Positions 54,081 to 64,000 of a stretch of DNA of 64,000 bases are shown piece after piece. Below the pieces are notes generated by a model, which was not told where the DNA came from, ran no database searches, and saw nothing but the letters and a program-made list of their open reading frames with translations. Origin of the DNA: Zhengitettix transpicula (lineage: Eukaryota > Arthropoda > Insecta > Orthoptera > Tetrigidae); contig CM073591.1 of NCBI GenBank assembly GCA_037074705.1, forward strand, positions 164,390,032-164,454,031, read 5' to 3'. A program made the translations under genes and the position numbers. Within the stretch, counting starts at the first letter, position 1, and every line of letters starts with the position of its first letter.

Positions 54081-54520
54081 TCATTGCCCATCAACTTTTC
54101 TCCCCTTCCCGTACTTGGAATTTCCAAATTTGGACTCATCGATCTCTACTATTTTCCCCGGTCCACTGACCGGTTCCTGCATAAATGCAAGGAAAACCAC
54201 CTCCCTGCAAAAGGAACCCCAATCTGCTGCAGTGCTGCTACTCGAAATTTCTGCGTGTTTCATTATCACGTCAACCAAACAATTGTCCACCCAATACAAA
54301 ACGAACGCCAGAATCTGCCACATCGACAACTTAGAATTATCAAAAAATGTACCTGCCACAAAATTTAAGCACTCCCTTCTCCATGACATTATTCACACAC
54401 AGCCACATACATCCTTCTGTCACCTTACTGTTCTTGGCAATACTCATACCCCCACATTTCTTACTGGGATACGTCCCCACCTCCGGAATCACCTTCCACC
54501 TCATTTAGTCTTTTACATTC
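54081..54520 (-). pseudogene. Merlin transposase, copy 2, inverted and truncated
   Basis: Minus-strand reading repeats the first half of copy 1 (NSKLSMWQILAFVLYW, KHAEISSSSTAADWGS, KIVEIDESKFG) with about 90% identity by eye. It lacks the C-terminal catalytic part. The two copies face each other, about 120 bp apart. Confidence 0.85.
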
Positions 54521-54756
54521 TGTCAAGTCACACGTTACATTCGTCAGAAACCTCTCCAATCTATTAGAGGACCTGCCAGACGGAGAAGAAGATGTGGATA
54601 AGAAATTATCAATTTAATTATACCAAGGTAATGTGGCCCTAAATATGTAAAGTGCTTATAATTTTTGTTGTATCCAAATAAACAGCAAAGTAACTTAAGT
54701 TTATGCTTTCAGGACATACCGATGCAGAGGACACCTGAAGAAACATACTAGAATCC

Positions 54757-54972
54757 ATTAATAGGGTGCAACATCATTTTCTCCACATCTGGCATGAAAC
54801 CCTTATATAGCATACGCTCTGTCTCATCCAGAACTACAAAGTGGGTGGATCCGAAACTTATGTGGCCTCTATTGACAAAGTCACATAGTCACCCTGGTGT
54901 TGGAACAAGAATGTGACAGCCCCTGGGAACCTGCCTGGCCTGGTGAAAAGAGGCTGTTCCACTAGAGAAGTC
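54757..54972 (-). pseudogene. vasa/DDX4-like DEAD-box helicase fragment, minus strand
   Basis: One minus-strand frame gives SSGTASFHQARQVPRGCHIL, VPTPG, a TGA, then LCDFVNRGHISFGSTHFV, VLDETERMLYKGFMPDVEK and MMLHPIN. This corresponds to motifs Ib (TPGR) and II (DEAD, here DETE) of DEAD-box helicases; the GCHILV..TPG and FVNRGHISF text is closest to insect vasa as I know it. The stop and the altered DEAD box rule out function. Other DEAD-box paralogues (for example DDX3-like) remain possible. Confidence 0.65.
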
Positions 54973-54975
54973 TGT

Positions 54976-55096
54976 ATCCCTCCAGGTCCAACTGAAAATG
55001 AAGAAGAAAATGAGAGAACAGTCCCTGCAGATATTCAATGAGGCTCGATAGTTTGCTTACCGCTCTATGATCTGGTGTGTCGCAGTTTACGGTGGG
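54976..55096 (+). pseudogene. vasa/DDX4-like helicase fragments, plus strand
   Basis: The plus strand gives IPPGPTENEEEN (54976-55011), which resembles the linker before the helicase core of vasa, joined directly to REQSLQIFNEAR, a TAG, then FAYRSMIWCVAVYGG (to 55093), which is motif Ia to the YGG segment. About 130 residues of the gene are missing between them, and the following part of the gene lies on the opposite strand at 54757-54972. The right arm of the large inverted repeat starts immediately after. Confidence 0.65.
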
Positions 55097-55589
55097 AAAC
55101 CTAAAAGTCACAGGGTGCTGATGTCAAACATGGACTACGGAATAAATTAGATAAATCAAATTAGTTACTGACTATTAGATTTTGTTATAAGATCGCAATT
55201 AGTACATTTTAAGAATTAATTAATGTATTTCATTAATAAATGTTATAAATCTGGTAGATGGCGGTGTTGTTATACCATGAACAATTTTCTTGACTATCAG
55301 TCGTGGTTTTGATATAAATTGTCAACAATTTTCCTACTTTGACTGGATAATTTTACAAACTGCTAATTGGCTTTCTGTGGCCTACGTTTGAACTTTCATG
55401 AGAATCTTAGTTGGATGTGGAGATTGGATTATTTTTATTCCATATTGTTATAGGATAGGAGTGTGGGAACCTTTGTTGAACTTGTTGCCCATAGATGTGG
55501 AAATTATTAATTTTTAATTTATTTTCTTGTAAAGCATCTCCACCCCGAACGCTACGGGTGCTCTTTCCCCAGGGTGTAAAGGATGAAAA
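55097..55589. repeat. right arm of the large inverted repeat
   Basis: About 493 bp, the inverted partner of 51224-51772. Its inner edge abuts the vasa-like fragment; its outer edge runs into repeat D. Confidence 0.8.
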
Positions 55590-55735
55590 ATATATTCAGA
55601 TAACATTGTAGAAACACTATAAATATATGTGCCCATAAAAATATTTATCTGAATGAAATATTGACTGTTTTAGCATGTTTAAATAGTTCCGCCCCCACTT
55701 GTGGGGGTTGTAGTCTCGTTTCACCCTGACTGTTA
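55535..55735 (+). repeat. repeat D, copy 3
   Basis: TCTCCACCCCGAACGCTACG / GGGTG, then about 140 bp, then GCCCCCACTTGTGGGGGTTG. Same two-hairpin order as 11015-11300. It overlaps the outer part of the inverted-repeat arm. Confidence 0.55.
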
Positions 55736-55849
55736 ATTAAATAATATTTCCGGTTGTAATTGTGAGTATTTCTTGTTCTCCATTATCTTGGTTTTTTATT
55801 TCCCAATTTATTTTTCGATGCTGAATTGGTCCGTGATGGGGGGTTGTTC

Positions 55850-56016
55850 CGAAAAAATGCGCTAGATGGAGGTGACGTAGTTTCGAAAAATCCGCAAGGT
55901 GGCGCTGTAGGTTGCTTCGGGAGGATCAAAGTGCGGTCATTGCGGTTTAGGTTGCTCGTGAGTCGTCTGCTTTTGTGCCTTGACATAGTTAAGAAAAAAT
56001 CCGCTAGATGGCGTTC
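55850..56016 (+). promoter_or_regulatory. cluster of three CTCF-like motifs
   Basis: GCGCTAGATGGAGGT (55859-55873), CCGCAAGGTGGCGCTGT (55892-55908) and CCGCTAGATGGCGTTC (56001-56016) each match the insect CTCF core AGGTGGCGC or AGATGGCGC to differing degrees. Each is preceded by a GAAAAAAT-like string, so they could also be three copies of one small repeat. All face the same way. Confidence 0.45.
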
Positions 56017-56095
56017 CTCGTACGTCGTCTGGTTCATCGGCTATTGTAATCTGCTTGCGCGTAGTTGCGGTGTGTTATGGGTGCAGTTGCGGAAG

Positions 56096-56103
56096 TGACG
56101 TCA
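56096..56103. promoter_or_regulatory. CRE/ATF palindrome
   Basis: TGACGTCA, the full 8-bp consensus, at the edge of the GC-richer patch that holds the CTCF-like motifs. One such site is weak evidence on its own. Confidence 0.3.
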
Positions 56104-56322
56104 CGAATTTATCATTTTTGCATATATGTCAGTAATTAAAAGAGTTTTTTGAAATTTATGTCTTCTAAGTTTATTAGAATATTCATAGCTTCATGTATGT
56201 AAAATTTCATGGTAATAGGCATTTTCTAAAACCTACTTTTGACGCCAAACCTCAATTAACTCACCCACCTCTTAGATAAATACCATCAGATTAAACGCAT
56301 TTGTTTCATACTTTATCCAATT

Positions 56323-56329
<7 letters not shown>

Positions 56330-56380
<51 letters not shown>
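56330..56380. repeat. (TA)n microsatellite
   Basis: Alternating TA tract of about 50 bp, ending in TGTATATGTGTG. Confidence 0.9.
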
Positions 56381-56387
<7 letters not shown>

Positions 56388-56399
56388 GTGTGTATGAAC

Positions 56400-58187
56400 A
56401 TTTGTGGTACTGTTTAAGATAAAATGCAGATTCACAAATGAAGCAGCAATATCACATTTATTTTTCAATTTATATTGATTTGAGTTTATTAATCAATTGA
56501 CTTAATACAATTTACAATATTAGGTTATTACGGTATTTACCTAAATTCTGATTTCTAGGTAAATATTTGTATACCATTAAGAGATCTATTTCCAACATTT
56601 ATGAATATAGAATTCTTGTTTCTATATTAGATATTTCTTGATAGTCAACATTATGATGGTGTGTTCTGCCATTGTTTTCAAATTTGAGAATTTACAAAGG
56701 GAAGTTCATCATTTATAACAGTTATTCTTAACCATTCAGTGGCGTGTTCTTGGTTCACACATTACTAGGCATGTGGGTACACGTAGCATCCTACATCCAA
56801 TTATAGATTAAAATTTGATGAATTTTCAATCAGCTGCCCTGCGGCTTCTAACAAAATCTCAAAACAATCAGTTTGTATTGAGGCCAGCAAAGTAATTTCC
56901 CTACCCAGCATAAATATACTGGAAGTTTGGCTTCCCCCAATTTGTCAGCATCCTAAACCTTATAGTAATTACTTTCTTTACTGGGGGATAAATGTTATTT
57001 GTAAATTTGCAGTGGGTGCTGTTTAATTAAAATTCATTAATCATTAGGAATTTATGAATATAAGAATACTTTAGAATTAACTTGCATTTATTACACAGAC
57101 GCAAAAAACAATAAGCAAAAAGCTTTACAATAAATGTCGTTGGTTTGAACCAGGGCAAAGCCTCATTTAAGTTAAATACTACTTGGCAATACGTAATACT
57201 TAATAGAAAAAAAGTTTAATGATACCATATATAGAACAGTGAAGGTAGATGTCGCTTTGATATTTGGCAGGAGTGGTGTTGGATCAGAATGCCTAGTGGT
57301 TAGCTTCAAAGTGAAAGCAATGTCAAATCACAGACTGGACTCCATTAATATCATATGTACCTTTTTGAAGTGCGAAAGTCTTCCATATACACTATCTCCT
57401 TATTCCCAGGCTTTCCAGTTGTCTCGACAGTCTCAACTCGGACCAGGTTGCCTTAATTTTATGTTATCTCCTGATTTCAGTTGTATAAACACCAAAATTC
57501 TGCCTCTGTTTTTTTGTAAAGCCATTTTCTGTAAATATCACTTAACTTTCAGTAGTTGTCCTTAAGCCAAAATGGGAAGCAATGAAATATACTATATCTT
57601 TCACTGATCAAAATGTATTTCCTTGGTCATATGATTACAATTTAACATTCACATATTTGAAAGATTTTCTTCTGGGATACTTTATCTGCTTCTTCTGCCT
57701 AATATTTCTGATATCTCTCATCAGCTGAAAGGAGTGTTTCCTCAAACTTCTGACAATAACAATTTAATGTAATTTAGGGACAACAGTCATTGAGTCATGT
57801 GTGCCAAAGGGACTAGGATTTCCCTCAGTAAGAGAAAATCTCCAGATCCTTGAAAATATTTACCATGGGAATTCCACTCATTACAAATTTAAAATTTCCC
57901 ACACTTCTTCCCTTATGTGTACAAATACCTGCAGCCTCCTCCCTATGGATGCGAAAGTATTATTTTTTACTCAAATTTCTTTTTGATGCTTTATTACTTC
58001 ATCTTTTGCTCCAGAAAATCTAATCCATATGATTTATTCATTTTGTTATTTTTTACATATATTTCTGTTTTGTCATGATCAGAGCAAAACTTATAATAAC
58101 ATTACTATACAATTGTGAATAATTTCAAAACCAAAAATATATTTCTTGTGGATTTTAGATTATTTATCATTGTTTCCCTTTGTATTA

Positions 58188-58190
<3 letters not shown>
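56400..58190. other. gene-free stretch upstream of the second zinc-finger gene
   Basis: Open frames up to 108 codons (plus, 57239-57565) have no domain. It may contain 5' introns of the gene at 58.4 kb. Confidence 0.4.

Positions 58191-58242
<52 letters not shown>
58191..58242. repeat. (AT)n microsatellite
   Basis: Alternating AT tract of about 52 bp, 190 bp upstream of the zinc-finger gene. Confidence 0.9.
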
Positions 58243-58246
<4 letters not shown>

Positions 58247-58434
58247 ACATCATAATCAACAAATATCAAAACTAGATTAAGCTTATATTAGTATCTTAAG
58301 ACTTGACTTTGATCAAAATTTTTAATGTCGTCTTTTTTTTGTTTAAAAAAATAACATATCAAAAATGTTTATTAAGTTGCATAAAACATTCTCTACTATT
58401 GTAGGTATCACTTCAGGAACATTTATTTGACACA

Positions 58435-59271
58435 ATGGATAAATCTGAAGAATGTTCTGAAGATTACAACAATTTAAAATCTCTGAAAAACCATAAGAAG
58501 TGTGACATAAAAAAATATTATTTGTGTGTTGAGTGTGATCGAACATTTTCAACATCAAGTAATTTAAGAAACCACATGAGGATTCACACTGGAGAAAAGC
58601 CATACAAATGTGACAAGTGCCACAAAAAGTTTACACAGTTTATCACTTTAACAAGACATATAATGATGCACACAGGTGAGAAACCATACAAATGTTTTCA
58701 GTGTCATAAGACATTTTCACATCCAAGTAATTTAATTGTGCACAAGAGGATTCACTCTGGTGAAAAACCATACAAATGTGTTGAATGTGATACTACATTT
58801 GCACGATCTGGCCACCTAACAAACCACATGAGGATTCACACTGGTGATAAACCATACAGATGTGCTGGGTGTGATAAAACATTTTCAGATCTAAGTACTT
58901 TCAATAAGCACATGAGGATTCACACCGGAGAAAAGCCATACAAATGTGTTGAATGTGATAAAACATTCTCTGAATCAGGTACTCTAACAAACCACATAAG
59001 GATTCACACAGGTGAAAAACCATTCATGTGTGTTGAGTGTTTTAAAGCATTTTCAGTATTTAGTAATTTAAAGGACCACATGAGAATTCACACTGGTGAA
59101 AAGCCATTCAAATGTGTTGAGTGTTTTAAATATTTCTCACGATCAAGTAATTTAAAACATCACATGAGGATTCACACTGGTGAAAAGCCATACAAATGTA
59201 TTGAGTGTGATACAACATTCACACAACATGGGCACCTAACAAATCACATGAGGATTCACTCTGGTGAATAA
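58435..59271 (+). CDS. C2H2 zinc-finger protein, 9 fingers
   Basis: 278 residues. Nine fingers start at Cys 31, 59, 87, 115, 143, 171, 199, 227 and 255, 28 residues apart, with TGEKP-type linkers. The first 30 residues are acidic/basic with no named domain. Upstream of the ATG the frame is open back to 58394 (VSLQEHLFDT), and a T-rich stretch ending TATTGTAG lies just before it, so an upstream exon may splice in at 58394. The protein ends HSGE, in the middle of a linker; the bases after the stop (59272-59330) still look like a further finger with TGA in place of a Cys codon. Finger 1 begins with LCVECDRTF. It is a nuclear DNA-binding protein by family, and a close relative of the gene at 42.9 kb. 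Confidence 0.88.
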   Translation: MDKSEECSEDYNNLKSLKNHKKCDIKKYYLCVECDRTFSTSSNLRNHMRIHTGEKPYKCDKCHKKFTQFITLTRHIMMHTGEKPYKCFQCHKTFSHPSNLIVHKRIHSGEKPYKCVECDTTFARSGHLTNHMRIHTGDKPYRCAGCDKTFSDLSTFNKHMRIHTGEKPYKCVECDKTFSESGTLTNHIRIHTGEKPFMCVECFKAFSVFSNLKDHMRIHTGEKPFKCVECFKYFSRSSNLKHHMRIHTGEKPYKCIECDTTFTQHGHLTNHMRIHSGE

Positions 59272-59697
59272 ATGTGAAAATTGATCAGTATGGTTAAAAA
59301 GTTTCTCATTTAAGCAAATTATCATGACGATTTAAAGGTATGAGTGTTGAAAAACATATTTATGCCAAGTATTTTAAGATCCATAGCAAAGGGTCATAAC
59401 AAAGTAATGAATGTAATAGTAGGACTTTAACATGAGTGATTGATGAAAATTAAAAGCAGTGGTTACATAATTAAAGTTATCTCATACATGTAACATATGA
59501 TTGTTAAGGAATATAATAATTTTAGCTTTGAGTATTTAAATTTGCAAAATATAAGAGGTTGATGGAGTTTTTTACTGTTTCAAATTCTAAATAGAAGTTT
59601 CCTTATTATTAGGAGTCACTTTGGCATTATTTGAAACATAGAATTGATAGTTGTTTCTGTTTGATGTCATGCTGGTAGTATTGATTGTTTTTCCTTC

Positions 59698-59703
59698 AAT
59701 AAA
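59698..59703 (+). terminator. poly(A) signal
   Basis: AATAAA about 430 bp after the stop of the 9-finger gene, followed by a T-rich stretch; the first such signal at a plausible distance. Confidence 0.45.
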
Positions 59704-60329
59704 GTAACTTGTTTTATCTATTTAAAAAACTTATCTTTATTAATCTAAATATTTTTAGATTCAGTCAGATCCAATTTATTTTTAGAATATTAAGTTTTTG
59801 TTCATGAGTAAAAAATTGAATATGATGGAAAACTGTATGCAAATGTGACCAATGTAAGTTTTGCATATAACACCATGAAATGTGTATAAATTACTCTTAA
59901 GTTTCTAAGTGGATAGTAGTATTTCTCAATGAGGTTCTGATGTGTGGTGACACCATCTTCATCAGACATGTCATCCACTGGGAAATACTTCAAAATTTAA
60001 CACAATGAAATATTATGATAGAAATTTCCAGTTATATAAATGTCAAACAAATGCAATTTTGTTTTTCTAGAAATGATGATAAACCTAACCTAAAAGCAGA
60101 CTTGCAAGGTGAAGAAGGAAAGCACTGGGTGAAAGTTAACGCTTGAGTCATGACCCTGATCTTGTTCTCAGATGTGTATTGAATCATCTGTGTAAATGTG
60201 TGAGAAATTAGGAACAAACTATTCATGAAACAAATTTGATGTTAGTTTCACATTTGAACATTGATCACAAATAATTCAATAGTGAATCATTTAGCCCTAG
60301 TTGAAATTATGGGAAGTTAGTGGCTATAT

Positions 60330-61760
60330 GTGGCTGAAGAAATTTCTGAGCTGGTTACCTGAACAAGTTTAATCTATTTGCAAAAGCAAAGGATAACATT
60401 CCAGTGATAATTCAGACAGCATTGCTGCTAGTTGCTTATCACCAAATAATTGAATGGAGATGAGTGACCTGATAGCAATGAGTTTGTAAGCACGAACAAA
60501 GAAGCTATCTGAAAAATTCAGACAAGAAATGAAAAGGTAAAAAACAGCAATGAGAATTCTTATATCATGTGTGGAAATCTTAATTATTTAGCTAAACAAT
60601 GTTGGGTCAGTAAAAAGGAGGAGAACAGAAAAGAAGGTGAATCATTGTCAGGATTTATGGTTACAAATTCTTTTTGGCAATGCAGTGTGAGAACTGGGAG
60701 TAGTGTGTTACAAATTATTTCAGGTAATACTAAAGATGGAAAGGAGATGCAGATTGCTGATGTTGCAGCCATCTGAATTATTGTCGTGGTTCTTTGCAAT
60801 ATATTACTTACAGGTGTGATTATTTTAGCAAATTTAAGCAATACCACATATATCAGTCACTTTTGGTGACAACATGTAAGATATAAGGGACTAGGAAATT
60901 AAAATTGAAAATATGTGGATGGAAAATGAATAAAAAGCTAAAATGAAGATGTTCTTCATAATTGAATGTCTGAAGAAGTTCTATAATGTTTGACAAAAAC
61001 AAAATAAGATTAGCAAAGAAATGTGAAGTGCGAGTTGTAGTTGAAGAAATGATAAAAAAAAATTATGACAAAAATTGTGACATGTAAATTGAGGGAATAG
61101 AAATGTATAATATTTGGTCAAATATTGAAAGGTTATTTTATCAGTAAAATTGATCAAAACAAAGGTGCAGAATTCTGTAGGACACTCATCTGGGAGAGTC
61201 ACACAGACCTATTAAAATTACATGACAACAATATGTCCACTTTGTGACATGGTGCATGTGGCTGTATGCAGACTGAAAAGAATCAATATATTTTCTATTT
61301 TTCGGAGACAGAAATGTGAATTTATTTGGAAACAAATGAGATGCACTCGTATTTCAAAGAGTATGATAAAATAGTATATGAAAACAGAACATTTGATTTA
61401 ATACTAAAAGCAGATAGGAAAACAGAGTTCTGAATGTCAGGAGGAATTTTTTTTCTAATCAGTATAGGAAAAAATATTTGAAACAGCTGCTTCTTACTTT
61501 CTGCACCAAAATGTAAAGATAGACACAGAGTATGGAATAATTGTAGAAAATATTCAAACTGCTTCATGCAAAGAAACTATGCTTAATGAAGAAACAGTGA
61601 ATACTACAGTGTATATTGCAACTAGAACACAATTTGAGAGTACAGGGAATACAGGTGAAACTAATTCATCTGAGGATTTTTGGATCTGATGCCTATGTGT
61701 ATTTAAACAACTCATTATGAGTTTCCAATAAGGTTCCTTGTCCTTTAAACTTTATATCGA
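60330..61760 (+). pseudogene. Ty1/copia retrotransposon, strongly decayed
   Basis: A gag part LNKFNLFAKAKDNIP lies near 60362-60405, followed by KKLSEKFRQEMKR near 60500-60540. A zinc knuckle (MCGNLNYLAKQCW near 60567) has its first Cys and its His replaced by Tyr. Much further on, LRIFGSDAYVYLN near 61667-61705 is the copia integrase C-terminal region. Stops and frameshifts are frequent. No LTRs were delimited. Confidence 0.6.
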
Positions 61761-62454
61761 TAGTATGAATATAGTTGATTAAAAAATGTAAGTTTTAGTG
61801 AATGGAATGATGGAAATTATTCTAAGGTCTCAAAGCATCTTGGAGAAGAGTGACATTTACAATGTATAGTTGACGAGATTAACTGAAACTAGTTACTATT
61901 TGGTATCAAAAATCAATATATTGCATACAGGGTTTTAATTACACGCGTCATAATCTTTTTTTTTTCTTTTTCAAAAGATGACTGTTTATAATCGGGTAAA
62001 TAAAGCTATCAAATTTTTAAATCACTTGTACCACAAAGAAAATTAGATAATTTTGTCAATATACAAAATCTCCCGCCAATGAAAGGCAACCAGAACACAA
62101 TACAAAGTTTAACAGAGATGCTGGATACGACCCACGTGACAAGCGAAAGAGGTTCGCCAGTCTTGGCCCAGACTAGATATTACTCGACGCTCACGAGTGA
62201 CGGGCAAGCACGCCGCAAAAAACCAGGGCCAACAGCCCAAAATCCGTTGGTCACTAATAAATTTTTATTGGTCACGAAAACCACGAATTATTATATTTAA
62301 TTCATTTAATAATTTTAATTTTTTTAAATCCATTAAATATGTAATTGACATTTTTTATAAATAAAATGAAATTTATAAGATAAACTGGTTAGACTGTTGT
62401 GTTAGCTATTTTGGTCAAACTTTCTTTCAAATTCGGTTAAGAGAAGGAGTTTGG

Positions 62455-62715
62455 AATTCTGCATGCCCACAGCAAATCCAACCCCCGTTTTCGGAATGGG
62501 ACAAACACCAAATGCCCGACCTTCCTGACGCAGGTTTTTCTAGGAGTTTCCTTGCATAACATTTAGGCGATTTGCCGTGTTGGATCCTTTACAGATAAAG
62601 GGCCGTAGTAAACCCTTTGTCACATTGCTCTATTAGTCAATTCCTATGCTATGGGAGTGGCTGGACAATGAATTAGCCTATCTACACACACCACCATGGA
62701 GTCCGAGCTGTTACA
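62455..62715 (-). repeat. dispersed repeat A, copy 6 (reverse)
   Basis: The reverse complement contains GTGTAGATAGGCTAATTC, ATAGCATAGGAATTG, AAAGGATCC, CCTGCGTCAGGAAGGTCGGG and GGATTTGCTGTGGG in the order seen in the plus-strand copies. It is the most diverged copy. Confidence 0.65.
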
Positions 62716-63484
62716 AGCTCAGCCTTCGGGAAAGCTTCTAGGGTGCTAAGACTTCTTGCTTTACTCACCTGTTCACCATATAGACCTAGTTAATAAGTAA
62801 TAAGGTACACTTGTCTAAAAATATTATTTTTAAACTATGTACGCTATGTAATTTTATATATGTATGCCTAACGTTATTATTCCGTATTGTACGTTAATGG
62901 GCACATAATCATGCTGTTTTTCTATTCGACGAATAGGTTGAAAATTGCCAATTAGGTCGAAACATTCCGATTAAATTTAGTATCTGTATATGAGAATAAT
63001 TTTTCCACTAATATTAAAAATCTGCTTGAGAAATCGGTACAAGAAAATAAAGATATAGATATAACACAATTAGATTATAGATTCGGCGTCCAACTTCAAA
63101 TAAACCAGGATGATGACTAACGGTATTCAGGAATTATCCTACTACAAAATAAGTGTCTGAAAATCGCGACGAATTAACACAATAAAAAATATTCTGTAAC
63201 TTAATAAAGTCTAAAACTAATCCTGGTACCTTAAATGAATAAAGAAATACAACCTTTAACTAAATAGAGACCAAAATATAGCAGGTACCCTAAGGAAATC
63301 AGAAACCCGGTAACTTAAAAGGATCAAAATTACTCCGGAAAACCTTATTTCAACCGCGTCCACCTCCACGAAATGGAACATAACATTTCATTAACCATAA
63401 TGGTTAACATGAAAATTAAACTCAGCGAATCGTATAACCCCAGAATCAACACTAATATCGATATTTTTTTCATTACTTTTTATG

Positions 63485-63720
63485 TAAACCACTTCCACTA
63501 CCTCCCGTACGGTAAGGGTGCTTTCCATCCTTATCTTTTGGAATTAAAATTATACACTTAAAAATTTTATAATGATGCTATCAAATTAAACGGATCCAAA
63601 TACGCTTTATTCGACGCTAACAATGGTCGTTTGGGAATGTTTTTAAATTCCACCTCCACCCCTAGAGGCGGTAGGTGTGTCTTAGCCCCTCAGTGTTTGT
63701 TCCTGGATCGTAAGTAACGT
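63485..63720 (+). repeat. repeat D, copy 4
   Basis: CTCCCGTACGGTAAGGGTGC, then about 130 bp, then CCACCTCCACCCCTAGAGGC and a GTGTCTTAGCCCCTCAG block, as in copies at 11.0 and 55.5 kb. Confidence 0.55.
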
Positions 63721-63889
63721 GTATAAAGTTTGGTAGAAATTGGACTATGCATTTAAGATTGTAAACTGAAATTTTGTTTAAACCCTTCCAACATATATCC
63801 TTGGGGCTGAACTACATCTTAACCAGTATGGTATCTAGGTGCTGAACTACAACTAAACTCACATAGTGAATGTGAGAATTAAACTCATT

Positions 63890-64000
63890 GGATTTGACAC
63901 CAAACTCGGTTTTTTCGCGTTAATTTTACGTAACGCGCCTCCACCCCGTCCCTTGTTGGTCCTTTAAGGGGTTGAAATTATACACTAAAAACATCTGGAT
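63890..64000 (+). repeat. repeat D, copy 5, cut by the window end
   Basis: GTAACGCGCCTCCACCCCGT, GGTCCTTTAAGGGGTTGAAA and TATACACTAAAAACATC match the first half of the repeat. The second half would lie beyond 64000. Confidence 0.5.

Noticed and set aside
54084..54567. Plus-strand frames of 94 and 150 codons
   Set aside because: Antisense of Merlin copy 2.
54757..55096. Active vasa gene
   Set aside because: Fragments are on both strands, carry stop codons and a changed DEAD box, and most of the gene is missing.
59810..59880. Another decayed zinc finger
   Set aside because: A KLY...CDQCKFC-like string can be read only with a frameshift over a few codons; too short to claim.

Overview
The window is eukaryotic nuclear DNA, almost certainly from an insect. 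It is AT-rich, has spliced genes with GT-AG introns, AATAAA poly(A) signals, long C2H2 zinc-finger exons, and dense remnants of Jockey-, CR1- and RTE-like non-LTR elements, Ty1/copia elements, Merlin DNA transposons and tRNA-derived SINE-like pieces. The large, TE-loaded genome and the zinc-finger style would suit a polyneopteran such as a cockroach or termite. That is inference only, since no diagnostic species marker is visible.

Layout. 1-27 kb is mostly gene-poor repeat DNA. It holds hammerhead-ribozyme-like motifs, copies of a dispersed GC-rich repeat (repeat A), short GC-hairpin repeats (repeat D), a pair of tRNA-like sequences in opposite orientation, and a broken Jockey-like reverse transcriptase at 21.6-23.1 kb. 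At 25.5 kb there is an unrecognised coding-like open frame. From 27.8 to 34.3 kb lies the best gene of the window: a TATA-box promoter, seven coding exons joined in phase, and a poly(A) signal, encoding a 208-residue secreted Gly/His-rich protein with a 30-nt microexon.

35-46 kb holds more copies of repeat A, a 1.1 kb degenerate GATA/ATGG-type satellite whose strand flips, an intact 8-finger C2H2 gene (42.9-43.6 kb), a perfect 31-bp hairpin, and an RTE-like LINE remnant. 46-50 kb holds a copia remnant, an LTR-like promoter and a CR1/Jockey-like 3' end. 51.2-55.6 kb is the most unusual part. Two roughly 500-bp inverted arms enclose two Merlin transposase copies facing each other and, tight against the right arm, scrambled pieces of a DEAD-box helicase gene that reads like vasa, in both orientations. 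Next to it is a cluster of three CTCF-like motifs. 58.4-59.3 kb has a second intact C2H2 gene with 9 fingers, followed by a decayed copia element and more dispersed repeats.

The genes do not form an operon-like unit. The two zinc-finger genes are close relatives from a local tandem family, and the secreted-protein gene is independent. The main novelty candidates are the hammerhead-like repeat family with covarying stem II and the inverted-repeat structure that has captured vasa-like exons.
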